From assembly GCF_049651205.1 (NCBI RefSeq), contig NZ_JBASBR010000007.1, forward strand, positions 496,001 through 560,000: DNA of 64,000 nucleotides. Direction: 5' to 3'. Made by a program: the position numbers and the translations under genes. The DNA is from Castellaniella sp049651205 (GTDB lineage: Bacteria; Pseudomonadota; Gammaproteobacteria; Burkholderiales; Burkholderiaceae_B). The notes under the pieces are model-generated. The model searched no databases. It was not told the DNA's origin and worked only from the letters and a program-made list of their open reading frames with translations. This document shows, piece after piece, positions 51,934-60,484 of this stretch; position 1 is the stretch's first letter, and every line of letters begins with the position of its first letter.

Positions 51934-53040
51934 ATGAACCGTCCTGCCCATTCTCCCAGCTCAATGCGCTGCGGCCTGGAGTCTCTCGACCAATTTGATG
52001 AGATCATCGATGTGCGCACGCCGGCGGAATTTGCCGATGACCATATCCCGGGCGCCATCAACACCCCTGTACTCAGCAACGAAGAACGCGTGCTGATCGG
52101 TACCATGTACGCACAGGAATCCCCCTTCAAGGCCACACGGCTGGGGGCTGCTCTGGTGGCCCGCCACATTGCCGAATACCTCGAGACCTGTTTTGCCGAC
52201 CGTCCACAAAGCTGGCGGCCCCTGATCTATTGCTGGCGCGGCGGCAAACGCTCGGGCGCGATGACCACGTGGTTCAACCTGATTGGCTGGCGGGCCCGGC
52301 AACTGGAAGGTGGCTACAAAACGTGGCGCCGCCATGTGCTGACATCGCTCGAATCCCTCCCTGAGCCTTTGCGCTGCATCGTGCTCACCGGCCCCACCGG
52401 CTCGGGCAAAACCCGCTTGCTGCAAGCACTGGGGCGAGCCGGCGCGCAGGTGCTCGACCTTGAAGATTTGGCCAGCCATCGGGGCTCTTTGCTGGGGCAG
52501 TTGCCCAACCAGGCACAGCCCAGCCAGCGCTACTTTGAAACCCGGCTGCAGCAGGCCATCGAAGCACTTGACCCAAACCAGCCGGTGTTTGTCGAGGCGG
52601 AAAGCCGCCGTATCGGGCGCGTCAGCCTGCCCGACGCTCTACTGCAAAAGATGTACACCGGGCAATGTGTGCAGGTGAAAGTCGCAATGCCACAGCGTAT
52701 CGCGTTTTTGCTGCAGGATTACCGCCATCTGTTTGATCGGCCCGAGGCATTCAAGGCAACTCTTGATCGTCTGCTCGGGCTGCACAGCCACGAGACTCTC
52801 AAGCACTGGCATCACCTGATCGACACCGATCAGCGTGCCGAGCTGTTTCAGTGCCTGGTGTCCGAACACTACGACCCCGCCTACCGGCGCAGCAGCCATG
52901 GCCACTATGCACAGCTGGAGCATGCGCCCCAATTTGGCTACGATCCAACAGACGCAGAGGAATCCCACCAGGCCCACGCCCTGCTGCAAGCGCTGGCCGG
53001 CCTTGGCCGGCCCGAGGCGATTTCATCCACTGCACCCTAA
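51934..53040 (+). CDS. mnmH: tRNA 2-selenouridine synthase
   Basis: MnmH/SelU (368 residues) replaces sulfur by selenium in 2-thiouridine at the wobble base of some tRNAs. An N-terminal rhodanese domain (FDEIIDVRTPAEFADDHIPG) carries the catalytic Cys in LIYCWRGGKRSG near residue 96. A P-loop (LTGPTGSGKTRLL) near residue 155 binds the geranyl/tRNA part. ATG at 51934 begins MNRPAHS; the frame is open further upstream, but only through the tRNA and terminator. Followed directly by selD, which makes its selenophosphate. Confidence 0.95.
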   Translation: MNRPAHSPSSMRCGLESLDQFDEIIDVRTPAEFADDHIPGAINTPVLSNEERVLIGTMYAQESPFKATRLGAALVARHIAEYLETCFADRPQSWRPLIYCWRGGKRSGAMTTWFNLIGWRARQLEGGYKTWRRHVLTSLESLPEPLRCIVLTGPTGSGKTRLLQALGRAGAQVLDLEDLASHRGSLLGQLPNQAQPSQRYFETRLQQAIEALDPNQPVFVEAESRRIGRVSLPDALLQKMYTGQCVQVKVAMPQRIAFLLQDYRHLFDRPEAFKATLDRLLGLHSHETLKHWHHLIDTDQRAELFQCLVSEHYDPAYRRSSHGHYAQLEHAPQFGYDPTDAEESHQAHALLQALAGLGRPEAISSTAP

Positions 53041-53070
53041 GTGCCTGCAGCCAAATTTTTAGAGATTTTC

Positions 53071-54132
53071 ATGACCCAAGCACCTGTCATCACCGATATT
53101 CCACGTTTGACCTCGCTTTCGCACGGCGGAGGCTGCGGCTGCAAGATTGCGCCAGACGTCCTGGCCAAACTGATGCAGAAAGGGATACCCACAGGTGTTT
53201 TTCCCAACCTGCTGGTGGGGACGCAATCTTCGGATGACGCCGCCGTTTATCGCTTGAACGACGAGCAGGCCCTGATTGCCACCACCGACTTTTTCATGCC
53301 GATTGTGGACGACCCCCACGATTTTGGTCGTATCGCAGCTACCAATGCCTTGTCGGATGTTTATGCCATGGGCGGCACACCCATCATGGCGTTGGCGCTG
53401 GTGGGCATGCCCCTGAAATCCCTGCCACACGAGACAATTTCGGCCATCCTGGCGGGTGGCGCATCGGTCTGCCAGCAAGCCGGCATCCCGATTGCCGGCG
53501 GGCATTCCATCGATTCTGTCGAGCCCATCTATGGGCTGGCGGTGATGGGGCTGGGGCACCCCGCACACATCAAGCGCAATGATCAGGCCAAGCCCGGCGA
53601 CGCGCTGATCCTCAGCAAACCATTGGGGGTTGGGATTTTGTCGGCTGCCCTTAAAAAGGATCAGCTTGCACCTGAAAGCTACCAGGCCATGATTGCCAGC
53701 ACTACCCAACTGAATACCCCGGGCGGCCAACTAGGCCGCATGGACGCCGTGCATGCCCTGACAGACGTTACCGGGTTTGGTTTGCTGGGGCACACGCTGG
53801 AGATGTGCAAGGGCTCGGGCCTGCAAGCCACGCTTGATTACCAGGCGCTGCCATGGCTGGATGCTGCCCAGGCGCTTGCCCAGGCAGGCATCCACACTGG
53901 TGCTTCGGGGCGCAACTGGCAAGCCTGCCAGCAACACATCACGCTTGACACCACCTTGCCCGCCGAAGCGCAGGCACTGCTTACCGACCCCCAAACCTCT
54001 GGCGGGCTTTTGGTGGCCTGCGACCCAGCTGCCGTCGACGAAGTTCTGGCCCTGTTGCGCGCTGACGGCTTTGCCCAGGCCGCACACATTGGCCAACTGG
54101 CTTCCGGCACCCCTCACATTCGGGTATTCTGA
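53071..54132 (+). CDS. selD: Selenide, water dikinase
   Basis: SelD (353 residues) makes selenophosphate from selenide and ATP. The catalytic Cys-Lys pair is in GGGCGCKIAP near residue 20, a Cys form rather than selenocysteine. SDDAAVYRLND, the Asp of TTDFFMPIVDD and ATNALSDVYAMGG are the ATP/metal-binding segments. ATG at 53071 has a weak AGAGA upstream. It lies 30 bp past mnmH, so the pair serves tRNA modification; no selA, selB or selC is in the window. Confidence 0.96.
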   Translation: MTQAPVITDIPRLTSLSHGGGCGCKIAPDVLAKLMQKGIPTGVFPNLLVGTQSSDDAAVYRLNDEQALIATTDFFMPIVDDPHDFGRIAATNALSDVYAMGGTPIMALALVGMPLKSLPHETISAILAGGASVCQQAGIPIAGGHSIDSVEPIYGLAVMGLGHPAHIKRNDQAKPGDALILSKPLGVGILSAALKKDQLAPESYQAMIASTTQLNTPGGQLGRMDAVHALTDVTGFGLLGHTLEMCKGSGLQATLDYQALPWLDAAQALAQAGIHTGASGRNWQACQQHITLDTTLPAEAQALLTDPQTSGGLLVACDPAAVDEVLALLRADGFAQAAHIGQLASGTPHIRVF

Positions 54133-54160
54133 AAACTGCCTTTTGCACACAGGAGCCTCT

Positions 54161-55672
54161 ATGGCCGCCCCTTTGATTATTGCCAAAAACAGTCAATTTG
54201 AAGCTGCTATCCTGCCCCCCCTGGCCAACCGGCATGGTTGCATCACTGGCGCCACCGGCACAGGCAAAACCGTTACGTTGCAAGTGCTGGCAGAGTCCTT
54301 CTCAAGAATTGGCACGCCGGTATTTGTGGCAGACGTCAAGGGCGATCTCAGTGGTATCTCGCAAACGGGCATAGCCTCCGAGAAGCTTTCGGGGCGGCTG
54401 AAAAAACTGGGCCTACCCGAGCCCCAATGGGGCGCAAGCCCCGTCACTTTCTGGGACATCTTTGGCGAGCAAGGCCACCCAATCCGGGCAACGGTCTCCG
54501 ATCTTGGCCCCCTGCTGCTGGCCCGCATGCTCGATCTCAACGACACCCAAGAAGGCGTCCTCAACGTCGCCTTCCGTGTCGCCGACGATCAGGGCCTCTT
54601 GGTACTCGACCTCAAAGATCTGCGCGTCATGCTGCAATATGTGGCCGACCATGCAGCCGAGATCCGCACCACCTATGGCCAAGTGTCCTCGGCCTCCATT
54701 GGTGCCATCCAGCGCAGTCTCCTGAGGCTCGACTCCGAAGGCGCCGAACAATTTTTCGGCGAGCCCATGCTGGATGTGTTCGACTGGATGCGCACCAACG
54801 CGCAAGGCCTGGGCATGGTCAATGTGCTGGCGGCCAATCGCCTGATGCAGTCCCCCCGGCTGTATGGTGTGTTTTTGCTGTGGATGCTGGCTGATCTCTA
54901 CGAGCGCATGCCCGAAGTTGGCGACCTCGAACAACCCAAGCTGGTGTTCTTCTTCGACGAAGCCCACCTGCTGTTCAAGGACGCACCCGAGGCCCTGCTC
55001 GAGAAAATCGAACAAGTCGTACGCCTGATCCGCTCCAAAGGCGTGGGCGTGTATTTTGTCACGCAAAACCCGGCCGACATCCCGGATACCGTACTGGGGC
55101 AATTGGGGCACCGCATCCAGCATGCACTGCGTGCCTACACACCGCGCGACCAAAAAGCCGTGCGCACCGCGGCACAAACCATGCGCCCCAACCCGCCCCT
55201 GGATATCGAGGCAGCCATCACCGAGCTTGCCGTGGGCGAAGCCCTGGTGTCCATGCTCGACCAAAAAGGGCAACCCGTCCAGACACAACGCGTCTGGATG
55301 ATGGCGCCGGGCAGCCGGATCGGCCCGGCCACAGACGCCGAGCGCCAGTCAGTGCGTAGTGCTTCTCTGCTGGGCGGCAAATACGACCAGACAATGGATC
55401 GCGAATCTGCCTATGAGATTCTGCAAAAACGCGCCGAGACCACCAGCAACAACCTCGCAGAAGCCACCGCAGAGGCCAAGCCCGCCACGGCACAGGCCGA
55501 ACCCGCCGAAGATGGCGCACTCGGACTCGTCAGCGATTTTCTGTTTGGCTCTACCGGCCCCCGGGGCGGGCGGCGCGAAGGAGCGGTGCAGTCGATAGCC
55601 AAGAGCATGATGCGCAACGCCGCCAATCGGCTGGTGCGCGGCTTGTTGGGCTCTTTGGTGGGCCGGCGCTAA
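54161..55672 (+). CDS. HerA-like ATPase (DUF853, YjgR type)
   Basis: Cytoplasmic P-loop ATPase of 503 residues. Walker A is ITGATGTGKTVTLQV near residue 30, Walker B is LVFFFDEAHLLF near 265, and the sensor region is GVYFVTQNPADIPD. The C-terminal ~100 residues are Ala/Glu-rich and then basic. AGGAG sits 6 bases ahead of the ATG. Homologous YjgR has no firmly known role; HerA relatives pump or resect DNA. The gene follows selD by 28 bp. Confidence 0.85.
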   Translation: MAAPLIIAKNSQFEAAILPPLANRHGCITGATGTGKTVTLQVLAESFSRIGTPVFVADVKGDLSGISQTGIASEKLSGRLKKLGLPEPQWGASPVTFWDIFGEQGHPIRATVSDLGPLLLARMLDLNDTQEGVLNVAFRVADDQGLLVLDLKDLRVMLQYVADHAAEIRTTYGQVSSASIGAIQRSLLRLDSEGAEQFFGEPMLDVFDWMRTNAQGLGMVNVLAANRLMQSPRLYGVFLLWMLADLYERMPEVGDLEQPKLVFFFDEAHLLFKDAPEALLEKIEQVVRLIRSKGVGVYFVTQNPADIPDTVLGQLGHRIQHALRAYTPRDQKAVRTAAQTMRPNPPLDIEAAITELAVGEALVSMLDQKGQPVQTQRVWMMAPGSRIGPATDAERQSVRSASLLGGKYDQTMDRESAYEILQKRAETTSNNLAEATAEAKPATAQAEPAEDGALGLVSDFLFGSTGPRGGRREGAVQSIAKSMMRNAANRLVRGLLGSLVGRR

Positions 55673-55732
55673 GGCCTTGCCTGGCACATATCTGCAAATA
55701 CCCACTTACCAACCAAACAGGCTCCTTTACCC

Positions 55733-56308
55733 ATGGCCGACACCACCCCACGCTGTACCTGGTGCTCCGATGACCCGCTCTACATGCACTACCACGACCA
55801 CGAGTGGGGCGTGCCGTCATACGACGCCGACCATCTGTTCGAAATGCTGCTTCTCGAAGGCTTCCAGGCGGGTCTGTCCTGGCTCACCATTTTGCGCAGA
55901 CGCGAGGGCTTTCGTAAGGCACTGGCATCGTTCGACCCGCACACCCTGGCGGCCACCACGCCGGAGTGGGTAGAACAACAAATGCAAAACCCGGCCATCA
56001 TCCGCAATCGCCTCAAACTGCAAGGCGTGGGTAAAAACGCCCGAGCTTGGCTGGCACTGGAAAACCCTGTCGAGCTGGTGTGGTCGGTGGTGGATGGCAA
56101 GCCCAAAGTGCACCATTACGCACAGCCCGCCGAGATCCCCACCGCTGGCCCCGAGGCCCAGGCACTTAGCAAGCTGCTGAAGCACCGCGGGTTTACCTTT
56201 GTGGGCCCCACCATTTGTCAGGCGTATCTTCAGGCCATCGGTGCCTTGATGGATCACACCACCGACTGTTTTCGACATGCCATGCTGGATACCTCACGCC
56301 TGGAATGA
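55733..56308 (+). CDS. tag: DNA-3-methyladenine glycosylase I
   Basis: Tag (191 residues) removes 3-methyladenine from DNA. The zinc-binding CTWC at the start, YHDHEWGVPSYD, and the helix-hairpin-helix GLSWLTILRRREGFR are standard. A late Cys/His pair (HRGFTFVGPTICQAYLQAIG) completes the site. Its stop overlaps the next gene's start (ATGA). Confidence 0.95.
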   Translation: MADTTPRCTWCSDDPLYMHYHDHEWGVPSYDADHLFEMLLLEGFQAGLSWLTILRRREGFRKALASFDPHTLAATTPEWVEQQMQNPAIIRNRLKLQGVGKNARAWLALENPVELVWSVVDGKPKVHHYAQPAEIPTAGPEAQALSKLLKHRGFTFVGPTICQAYLQAIGALMDHTTDCFRHAMLDTSRLE

Positions 56309-56715
56309 CATACCTGCCCCAGGCGTATCAGGCGGCACGTTATTACATCGACACGCCCTCGCCTACCCTCATCATCATCGGCCGGCCTCAATCCGGCCTG
56401 CAGGCCCTGCATCAGCAGTACCACTGTACCCACAGCCATATCCTTACCCCATGCAACCCCCGCAGCCGGCGCCTGCGGCCTGCCGCCAATCTCAGACGGC
56501 TAGCCGCCCTGCACCGCAGGCTGAGTATCTTGGGCGTCTCCGTTTTACCCGCCCGCAACACAGACCCCACCGGCCAATGGCCCGAAGAGCCAGGCTTCTG
56601 GATTACCGGCCTGCCACCACACACGATACGGATGCTGGCCAAAAGCTTTGGGCAAAACGCCTGGGTTTTATGCCCGGCAGACACCATCGCCCGACTGCAG
56701 TGGGCTGCTGGGTAA
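56305..56715 (+). CDS. DUF3293 domain protein
   Basis: A 136-residue protein of unknown function. YQAARYYIDTP at the start, LTPCNPRSRR mid-protein, and WPEEPGFWITGLPPHTI followed by KSFGQNAWVLC at the end fit the DUF3293 pattern. It is coupled to tag by a 4-bp overlap and precedes a tRNA-Met promoter. Confidence 0.7.
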   Translation: MTYLPQAYQAARYYIDTPSPTLIIIGRPQSGLQALHQQYHCTHSHILTPCNPRSRRLRPAANLRRLAALHRRLSILGVSVLPARNTDPTGQWPEEPGFWITGLPPHTIRMLAKSFGQNAWVLCPADTIARLQWAAG

Positions 56716-56731
56716 GCAACCCACCCATCGC

Positions 56732-56759
56732 TTGCACAGCAAAAATTTATTGCTATAAT
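56732..56759 (+). promoter_or_regulatory. Promoter of tRNA-Met
   Basis: TTGCAC, 16 bases, then a perfect TATAAT ending 10 bp before the mature tRNA. Confidence 0.75.
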
Positions 56760-56769
56760 TGCGTGCTTT

Positions 56770-56846
<77 letters not shown>

Positions 56847-56858
56847 AAGATATCAAAC

Positions 56859-56888
56859 AAAACGCCAGCCCTTGTAGGTTGGCGTTTT
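56859..56888. terminator. Bidirectional terminator between tRNA-Met and msrQ
   Basis: AAAACGCCAGCC and GGTTGGCGTTTT pair with one mismatch around CTTGTA. A/T ends on both sides let it stop the tRNA (rightward) and msrQ (leftward). Confidence 0.85.
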
Positions 56889-56892
56889 GCGT

Positions 56893-57531
56893 TTATGCCG
56901 GCCGGCGGCGTTGCGCCACTTGCTGCCGCTTGCGCCAGAACCAATAGATCCGCATGGCCAGCAACGCCGCCAAGGCCCAGGCTGATACGCGTGGCTCGAA
57001 GAAATCATGTTTGCCAGCCCGCATCAGCACAAAGTGCCAGACCGAAAGAATGGCCGACGGATAGATCAGCCAATGCAGCTGCGACCATCTGCGCCCCAGG
57101 CGCCGCATCCAGCCGCGTGTGGATGTCAGCGCCAGCGGGATCAGGCACAGCACAGCCAGCGTGCCGATGCCGATAAACGTACGTTGCCAGATATCCTGCC
57201 ACATGGACAGCCATACACCACCACGATCCCAAAGCCCCCACGCCACCACGTGCACCACGGTATAAAAAAACGCATACAGGCCCAACTTGCGCCGGTGCAC
57301 CATCACGCCGGCCCAGCCGGTAAGCCGGCGCACGGGCGTCACCATCAGCACAATCAACAGCATGATCAGCGCCCAATCGCCCGTGGACTGCGTCAGAAAC
57401 AAGGGAGGATTGGCCGTCAGTTGGCCCTGCCAACCCAGCCACAGCCAGCGCAACAAGGGAAACAGACCCAGCAGATGCATCAGGCCCGTCAGCAGCCAGC
57501 GCATCTGGCGTTGCGGCAAAGGGGCTGTCAT
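56893..57531 (-). CDS. msrQ: Heme-binding membrane subunit MsrQ
   Basis: Inner-membrane b-type cytochrome of about 212 residues with six segments. It passes electrons from the respiratory chain to MsrP. STGDWALIMLLIVLMVTPVRR and HRRKLGLYAFFYTVVHVVAW carry family His residues, with another in LHWLIYPSAILSVWHFVLM. Start at 57531 is the best of several ATGs; none has a strong ribosome site. It lies 25 bp after msrP. Confidence 0.92.
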   Translation of the reverse strand: MTAPLPQRQMRWLLTGLMHLLGLFPLLRWLWLGWQGQLTANPPLFLTQSTGDWALIMLLIVLMVTPVRRLTGWAGVMVHRRKLGLYAFFYTVVHVVAWGLWDRGGVWLSMWQDIWQRTFIGIGTLAVLCLIPLALTSTRGWMRRLGRRWSQLHWLIYPSAILSVWHFVLMRAGKHDFFEPRVSAWALAALLAMRIYWFWRKRQQVAQRRRPA

Positions 57532-57556
57532 CGACGAATGCAAACCGGCGAGACCA

Positions 57557-58522
57557 TCAGAAGTTACGTCGGAGGTCCATGCCTTTGTACAGGCTGGCAA
57601 CCTCGGAGGCATAACCGTTAAACGGTTGCGTGGGGATCCGCGACGCAAAGAACCCGCTGCCTATCCGGCGTTCGGTTTCCTGGCTCCAGCGCGGGTGTGG
57701 CACCGCCGGATTGACGTTGGCATAGAAGCCATATTCTTGCGGGGCCGCCTGCATCCATGCCGTAAGCGGCGGAGTGGATTGCAGATGAATCCGCACCAGT
57801 GACTTGGCCGATTTAAAGCCGTATTTCCAGGGGATGATGACACGCATTGGCGCGCCATTTTGGGCAGGCAGCTCGCGGCCATAGACGCCGAACGTCAGCA
57901 AGGTAAGTGGATGCATGGCTTCGTCCATGCGCAGGCCCTCGGTGTAGGGCCAGTTAAGGATGCCCTGGCGCACGCCCGGCATCACATCAGGCTGCAAGAC
58001 AGTGGTAAACACCACGTAGCGGGCTTCTTCGGTGGGCTCGGCTTTCTTCAACAGATGCGACAGCGAATACCCGATCCAGGGGATCACCATCGACCAGGCC
58101 TCGACGCAGCGCAACCGGTAAATGCGCTCTTCCATCGGCGCCAGGTGGCGAAGCGCATCAATATCCAGCGTCAGTGGCTTTCTGACTGCGCCATCCACCT
58201 GAACCGCCCAAGGGGTCAGCTGCATGCGCCCTGCGTTCTCGGCGGGATCTCCCTTGCCGGTACCAAACTCATAAAAATTATTGTAAGTGGTGATGTCGCT
58301 CCAGCGATTGACGGTTTCGTCGGTAGACCAGCGCTGCGATGGCGTCGCTGCCAATTTTGGCCCGAAGGGCTCGGTGTCCGGGGCAGCCTTGGCCGACGCC
58401 GCACCTGCAGCCAGCAAGGCTGGCGCACTGACGGCAGCACGCAACCACTGCCGCCTGGATTGCCAGACAGACTCGGGGGTAATCTCTGACGCCACTGGGT
58501 AATTTTTCCTGAAACCGTGCAT
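57557..58522 (-). CDS. msrP: Periplasmic methionine sulfoxide reductase, molybdopterin subunit
   Basis: MsrP (321 residues) repairs oxidised methionine in periplasmic proteins. A Tat leader is present (SRRQWLRAAVSAP). The molybdenum-ligating Cys is in RLRCVEAWSMVIPW near residue 138, and the IPWKYGFKSAKS segment follows. CAGGAGG precedes the start. Operon msrP–msrQ is the standard arrangement; many are induced by hypochlorite, but no regulator is adjacent. Confidence 0.95.
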   Translation of the reverse strand: MHGFRKNYPVASEITPESVWQSRRQWLRAAVSAPALLAAGAASAKAAPDTEPFGPKLAATPSQRWSTDETVNRWSDITTYNNFYEFGTGKGDPAENAGRMQLTPWAVQVDGAVRKPLTLDIDALRHLAPMEERIYRLRCVEAWSMVIPWIGYSLSHLLKKAEPTEEARYVVFTTVLQPDVMPGVRQGILNWPYTEGLRMDEAMHPLTLLTFGVYGRELPAQNGAPMRVIIPWKYGFKSAKSLVRIHLQSTPPLTAWMQAAPQEYGFYANVNPAVPHPRWSQETERRIGSGFFASRIPTQPFNGYASEVASLYKGMDLRRNF

Positions 58523-58703
58523 GGTGAGCCTCCTGGGGCATACCGCACAAGCGCCTGTAAACCAGCCAACAAACCAAAAACCTGCAACTGTTACGCGCTT
58601 AAATGCTTTAACCCTTTACATTCTAGCGACACAGGTTCTGCAACCCAAGCACTTTGGTGTAGCCTAGCGTAGGTTTTTGTTATCTCATCAAGGAAATTAC
58701 CAG

Positions 58704-60275
58704 ATGCCTGCACTGGCCATTTCTCGCATCACGCTTCGTCGGCTGATCCTGAGTTTGTCCATGGGTAGCGTACTGATCATGCTGATTTTGGGTGGCACGG
58801 GAATTTATGGCATCCAGCGCACCCAGTTGATGGACGACACACTGGCGTCCAATCAGGCGTTTGCACAAAAGCTGGCCGCCTCCGCCTCCGATTTCCTGAC
58901 GCAGGCTCAGAACGATCTGGCCTATTCTGCCAAACAGATTGCCCAATTCGGGACGAACCCCGCCGTGATGCAGATGGAAGCCAATCATCTGCACCTGCAG
59001 GGCGCAAAATTTCACTCCGTGTCGATCACCAGTGCACAAGGCATCATTCTGGCCATTTCACCCGAGACACTGCAGATATCCGGCCGTAAAGTACCAGCTG
59101 TCGACCCGCAAACCGCGGTCCTGAGAAAAAAGACACCCACCATCAGCAAACCCTTTACGACGATACTGGGCAATCTGGCCATCCTGCTGACACACCCCTT
59201 GTATTCACCCCAGAACGAGTACTTGGGCTATCTGGCAGGTACGGTGTATTTGAAGGCTGACGGGGGCCTGTCCCGTCTGATCAAGCAGCATTATTTTCGT
59301 AACGACACCTATGTGTATCTGGTGGATAGTTCCCGGCGCCTGCTTTACCACCCCGACCCCAATCGCCTGGGCACCATCGTGGGTACCAACCCGGTAGTCA
59401 CAGCCGTCCTGAGCGGGCAAACCGGTGCTGAACGCATCACCAACAGCCAGGGGGTCGACATGCTGGCAGGCTATGCCTACATCCCAGGTGCCAAGTGGGG
59501 AGTGGTGGTGCAGCGCCCTACAGAGGTCACCCTGGAAAAACTCAGCACGCTGATGCAAAGGGTCATGTGGCTATCCCTGCTGCCAGTGCTCTTGCTGCTG
59601 GCGGCACTCTGGTTTCTGTCCACCTGGATCTCCCGGCCGTTGCGGGCACTGTCTCATATCATGCAAACAGGATACGACGGCAATGCGGCCGAGCGCATTC
59701 GATCGGTACGCTGCTGGTACTCAGAAGCACAGCACCTGCAAAAGGCTTTGCTGGCAGGCACAGATACCGTTATCTCGCGCCTGAGCCAACTGCGTGAGGA
59801 AGCCTACCAGGATCCGCTCACCGGCCTGGGCAACCGAAGAGGCCTGGATATCGCCTTGCAGGCGCTCGAAAGCACCGGGCAGACGTTTTCTGTGCTAGCC
59901 CTGGATATCGACTTTTTCAAGCGCATCAACGACCACTACGGGCATGACGTGGGCGACCAGGTGATCAGACAAATGGGTGAGCTGATGCGCTCACAGGCCC
60001 GCAATGGAGACTCTTTGTTTCGGATGGGCGGAGAAGAATTCTTAACCTTGCTGCCAGGCACGCCGGTAGACAATGCGCTCACCATCGCAGAGCGATTACG
60101 CGCAGCCGTCGAAGCATCTCCCCTGCTGCCCCAGGAACGAGTGACCATATCCATTGGCATCGCAGCCTGGGGGCCAGACAGCGCCCGCCGCGTGGCAGAC
60201 ACCCTAAAAGAAGCTGATCTGGCCTTGTATCAGGCCAAGCAAAATGGCCGCAACCGGGTGGAGAGGTCAGCGTAA
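58704..60275 (+). CDS. Cache–GGDEF diguanylate cyclase
   Basis: Membrane diguanylate cyclase of 523 residues. A first helix near 15–35 (GSVLIMLILGGTGIYGI), a periplasmic double-Cache sensor (about 40–285) and a second helix (LPVLLLLAALWFLSTWI) lead to a HAMP-like linker. The GGDEF domain starts at YQDPLTGLGNRRGLDI. The active loop is RMGGEEF, with an RNGD I-site five residues before it, so c-di-GMP feedback inhibition is expected. No EAL domain. ATG at 58704 has AAGGA 9 bases upstream. Confidence 0.92.
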   Translation: MPALAISRITLRRLILSLSMGSVLIMLILGGTGIYGIQRTQLMDDTLASNQAFAQKLAASASDFLTQAQNDLAYSAKQIAQFGTNPAVMQMEANHLHLQGAKFHSVSITSAQGIILAISPETLQISGRKVPAVDPQTAVLRKKTPTISKPFTTILGNLAILLTHPLYSPQNEYLGYLAGTVYLKADGGLSRLIKQHYFRNDTYVYLVDSSRRLLYHPDPNRLGTIVGTNPVVTAVLSGQTGAERITNSQGVDMLAGYAYIPGAKWGVVVQRPTEVTLEKLSTLMQRVMWLSLLPVLLLLAALWFLSTWISRPLRALSHIMQTGYDGNAAERIRSVRCWYSEAQHLQKALLAGTDTVISRLSQLREEAYQDPLTGLGNRRGLDIALQALESTGQTFSVLALDIDFFKRINDHYGHDVGDQVIRQMGELMRSQARNGDSLFRMGGEEFLTLLPGTPVDNALTIAERLRAAVEASPLLPQERVTISIGIAAWGPDSARRVADTLKEADLALYQAKQNGRNRVERSA

Positions 60276-60325
60276 AAAGATGAGCCACAATCGGAGTGGA
60301 CTACACATGAAGTAGCCACAAACGT

Positions 60326-60436
60326 AAAGGCCCCGCCTTTTGGCGGGGCCTTACTGCCACTGGGGCAGTTGCACTGCACGGGGGCAGTGCGTTGTCTTCG
60401 CTTTGAGGCGAAGAGTCGCTACCTACTGGGGTAACG
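60326..60436 (-). ncRNA. Candidate small RNA of five consecutive hairpins
   Basis: Read leftward from about 60436: CGTTACC–CCAGTA–GGTAGCG (one mismatch), TCTTCGC–CTCAAA–GCGAAGA, GCACTGC–CCCCGT–GCAGTGC, ACTGCC–CCAGT–GGCAGT and AAGGCCCCGCC–AAAA–GGCGGGGCCTT. The last is terminator-like with a short T stretch. Stems follow each other with 0–4 unpaired bases. A good promoter lies directly upstream. It fills the gap between two converging protein genes and has no open frame. I do not recognise a known RNA family; loop sequences CCAGT occur twice and are C-rich, which could pair with ribosome sites. Confidence 0.6.
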
Positions 60437-60441
60437 GTTTC

Positions 60442-60470
60442 AGTATAGGCACCTCAATCCAGGAAGGCAA
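60442..60470 (-). promoter_or_regulatory. Promoter of the candidate small RNA
   Basis: Leftward TTGCCT (60465–60470), 17-base spacer, TATACT (60442–60447; 5 of 6 to consensus). A start about 7 bases further on coincides with the first hairpin. Confidence 0.55.
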
Positions 60471-60484
60471 GATCAGTATTTACC

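Noticed and set aside
53071..53200. SelD as a selenocysteine protein
   Set aside because: The catalytic position is an ordinary Cys codon and no in-frame TGA occurs there.
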